8,363 nucleotides of DNA, taken from contig CP058704.1 of the NCBI GenBank assembly GCA_013414685.1, positions 2,660,239 to 2,668,601 on the forward strand, in the 5' to 3' direction. Both the position numbers and the translations under genes were made by a program. Below, piece by piece: positions 7,644 to 8,363 of the stretch. This DNA comes from Parachlamydiaceae bacterium (GTDB lineage Bacteria; Chlamydiota; Chlamydiia; Chlamydiales; Parachlamydiaceae). Positions within the stretch are counted from its first letter, which is position 1. Each line of letters opens with the position of its first letter. The notes under the pieces were generated by a model. It saw only the letters and a program-made list of their open reading frames with translations, was not told the origin of the DNA and ran no database searches.

Positions 7644-7715
7644 GCCCAGATAGCTCAGTGGTAGAGCACTTGCATGGTAAGCAAGCGGTCGAAGGTTCAA
7701 TTCCTTTTCTGGGCA
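7644..7715 (+). tRNA. tRNA-Thr (anticodon GGU)
   Basis: A 72-base cloverleaf: acceptor GCCCAGA (7644-7650) pairs fully with TCTGGGC (7708-7714), with discriminator A at 7715. D stem GCTC/GAGC; anticodon stem CTTGC/GCAAG around loop ATGGTAA, placing the anticodon GGT at 7676-7678; T stem GAAGG/CCTTT with loop TTCAATT. CCA is not encoded. It lies 55 bases upstream of tuf, with no terminator between, so it is likely cut from a tRNA-tuf transcript, like the thrT-tufB pairing in Escherichia coli and the same order in Chlamydia. Confidence 0.97.
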
Positions 7716-7770
7716 AAAATGAAAAAATTAACAAAAAACGTCCTTACTGGAAATTTTAACGGAGGATTAA

Positions 7771-8363
7771 ATGGCAAAACAAGCATTTCAACGTAAGAAG
7801 CCTCACGTAAACGTGGGCACAATTGGCCACGTCGACCATGGCAAAACAACATTAACAGCTGCTATTACAAAAGTATTGGCTGAAGCCGGTGGAGCTGTCT
7901 TTAGAGATTACGCTTCAATCGATAACACACCTGAAGAAAAAGCACGTGGGATTACGATTAACTCCACACACGTTGAATACGAAACAGATGCACGTCACTA
8001 TGCTCACGTAGACTGCCCAGGCCACGCCGACTACGTAAAAAACATGATCACCGGTGCTGCTCAAATGGACGGTGCGATTCTTGTGGTTGCTGCAACAGAC
8101 GGTGCAATGCCTCAAACTCGTGAACACATTTTGTTGGCTCGCCAGATGCAGGTGCCTGCTATCGTGGTCTTCCTTAATAAAGTGGATATGCTCGGCGAAA
8201 GCGATCAGGAGCTTCTTGACCTCGTAGAAATGGAGCTTCATGAGCTTCTCGAGTCAAAAGGTTATAAAGATGTTCCGATTATCAGAGGATCTGCTCTAAA
8301 AGCTCTCGAAGGCGACCCAAAATATGTGGAAGCTATTAAGCAGTTGATGAAAACTGTGGATGA
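7771..8363 (+). CDS. tuf: Elongation factor Tu (N-terminal half; runs off the window)
   Basis: The visible 197 codons are the GTPase domain and the start of the next part of EF-Tu, the roughly 395-residue factor that carries aminoacyl-tRNA to the ribosome. GTPase motifs are complete: P-loop GHVDHGKT (19-26), switch I RGITI (59-63), DCPGH (81-85, with catalytic His85), NKVD (136-139) and SALK (174-177). The start ATG is fixed by GGAGGA (7761-7766) at ideal spacing. Stretches such as [20 protein letters not shown] and DLVEMEL resemble chlamydial EF-Tu. The 3' end lies outside the window. The sequence is intact and visibly more GC-rich than the accessory genes, as expected for a very highly expressed gene. 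A minus-strand frame at 7915-8241 is only its shadow. Confidence 0.98.
   Translation, partial: MAKQAFQRKKPHVNVGTIGHVDHGKTTLTAAITKVLAEAGGAVFRDYASIDNTPEEKARGITINSTHVEYETDARHYAHVDCPGHADYVKNMITGAAQMDGAILVVAATDGAMPQTREHILLARQMQVPAIVVFLNKVDMLGESDQELLDLVEMELHELLESKGYKDVPIIRGSALKALEGDPKYVEAIKQLMKTVD

Noticed and set aside
7915..8241. Minus-strand open frame of 108 codons
   Set aside because: It is fully antisense to the well-conserved GTPase domain of EF-Tu.

Overview
The window looks like a piece of a chlamydial genome, most likely an environmental (Parachlamydia-like) member of the Chlamydiota rather than a Chlamydia species. The evidence is: the order infA, tRNA-Thr(GGU), tuf, known from Chlamydia; IF-1 and EF-Tu sequences that read as chlamydial; AT-rich DNA; a DUF4116-like repeat protein of the kind expanded in Parachlamydia-like bacteria; and a large autotransporter. 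Genus and species cannot be fixed from this window alone.

Layout. 1-209: AT-rich leader with a good sigma-70-like promoter. 210-1358 (+): a 384-residue protein with an N-terminal membrane segment and DUF4116-like helical repeats. 1359-1554: convergent gap with a perfect 12-bp hairpin. 1555-2901 (-): an unrecognised, apparently soluble 450-residue protein with a Ser/Thr/Asn-rich N-terminus and a helical C-terminus, preceded by a strong promoter. 2902-3184: AT-rich gap. 3185-6842 (-): a 1220-residue type V autotransporter with signal peptide, about five T5SS/PEP-CTERM-type repeats, about five passenger-associated beta repeats and a C-terminal barrel ending Tyr-Arg-Phe. 6843-7186: divergent regulatory gap with a tandem 16-bp repeat, a 16-bp palindrome and the infA promoter. 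7187-7405 (+): infA, followed by a clear intrinsic terminator. 7644-7715 (+): tRNA-Thr. 7771 to the right edge (+): the first 197 codons of tuf.

The main oddity is that all three large lineage-specific genes are broken into short open frames. I traced 17 frameshifts (6, 6 and 5 per gene). Every one is a shift of the same sign, repaired by adding one base, usually in a homopolymer run, and they occur in genes on both strands. No in-frame stop codon needs explaining once these are repaired. This pattern fits homopolymer undercalling in the sequence much better than gene decay, so I describe each as one full-length gene while noting that the sequence as given does not encode it in one frame. infA, the tRNA and the visible part of tuf are intact.

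Functionally, the right end is core translation machinery (initiation factor, threonine tRNA, elongation factor). The left three quarters is accessory: a surface autotransporter and two lineage-specific proteins that could be host-interaction factors, although only the autotransporter assignment is firm.
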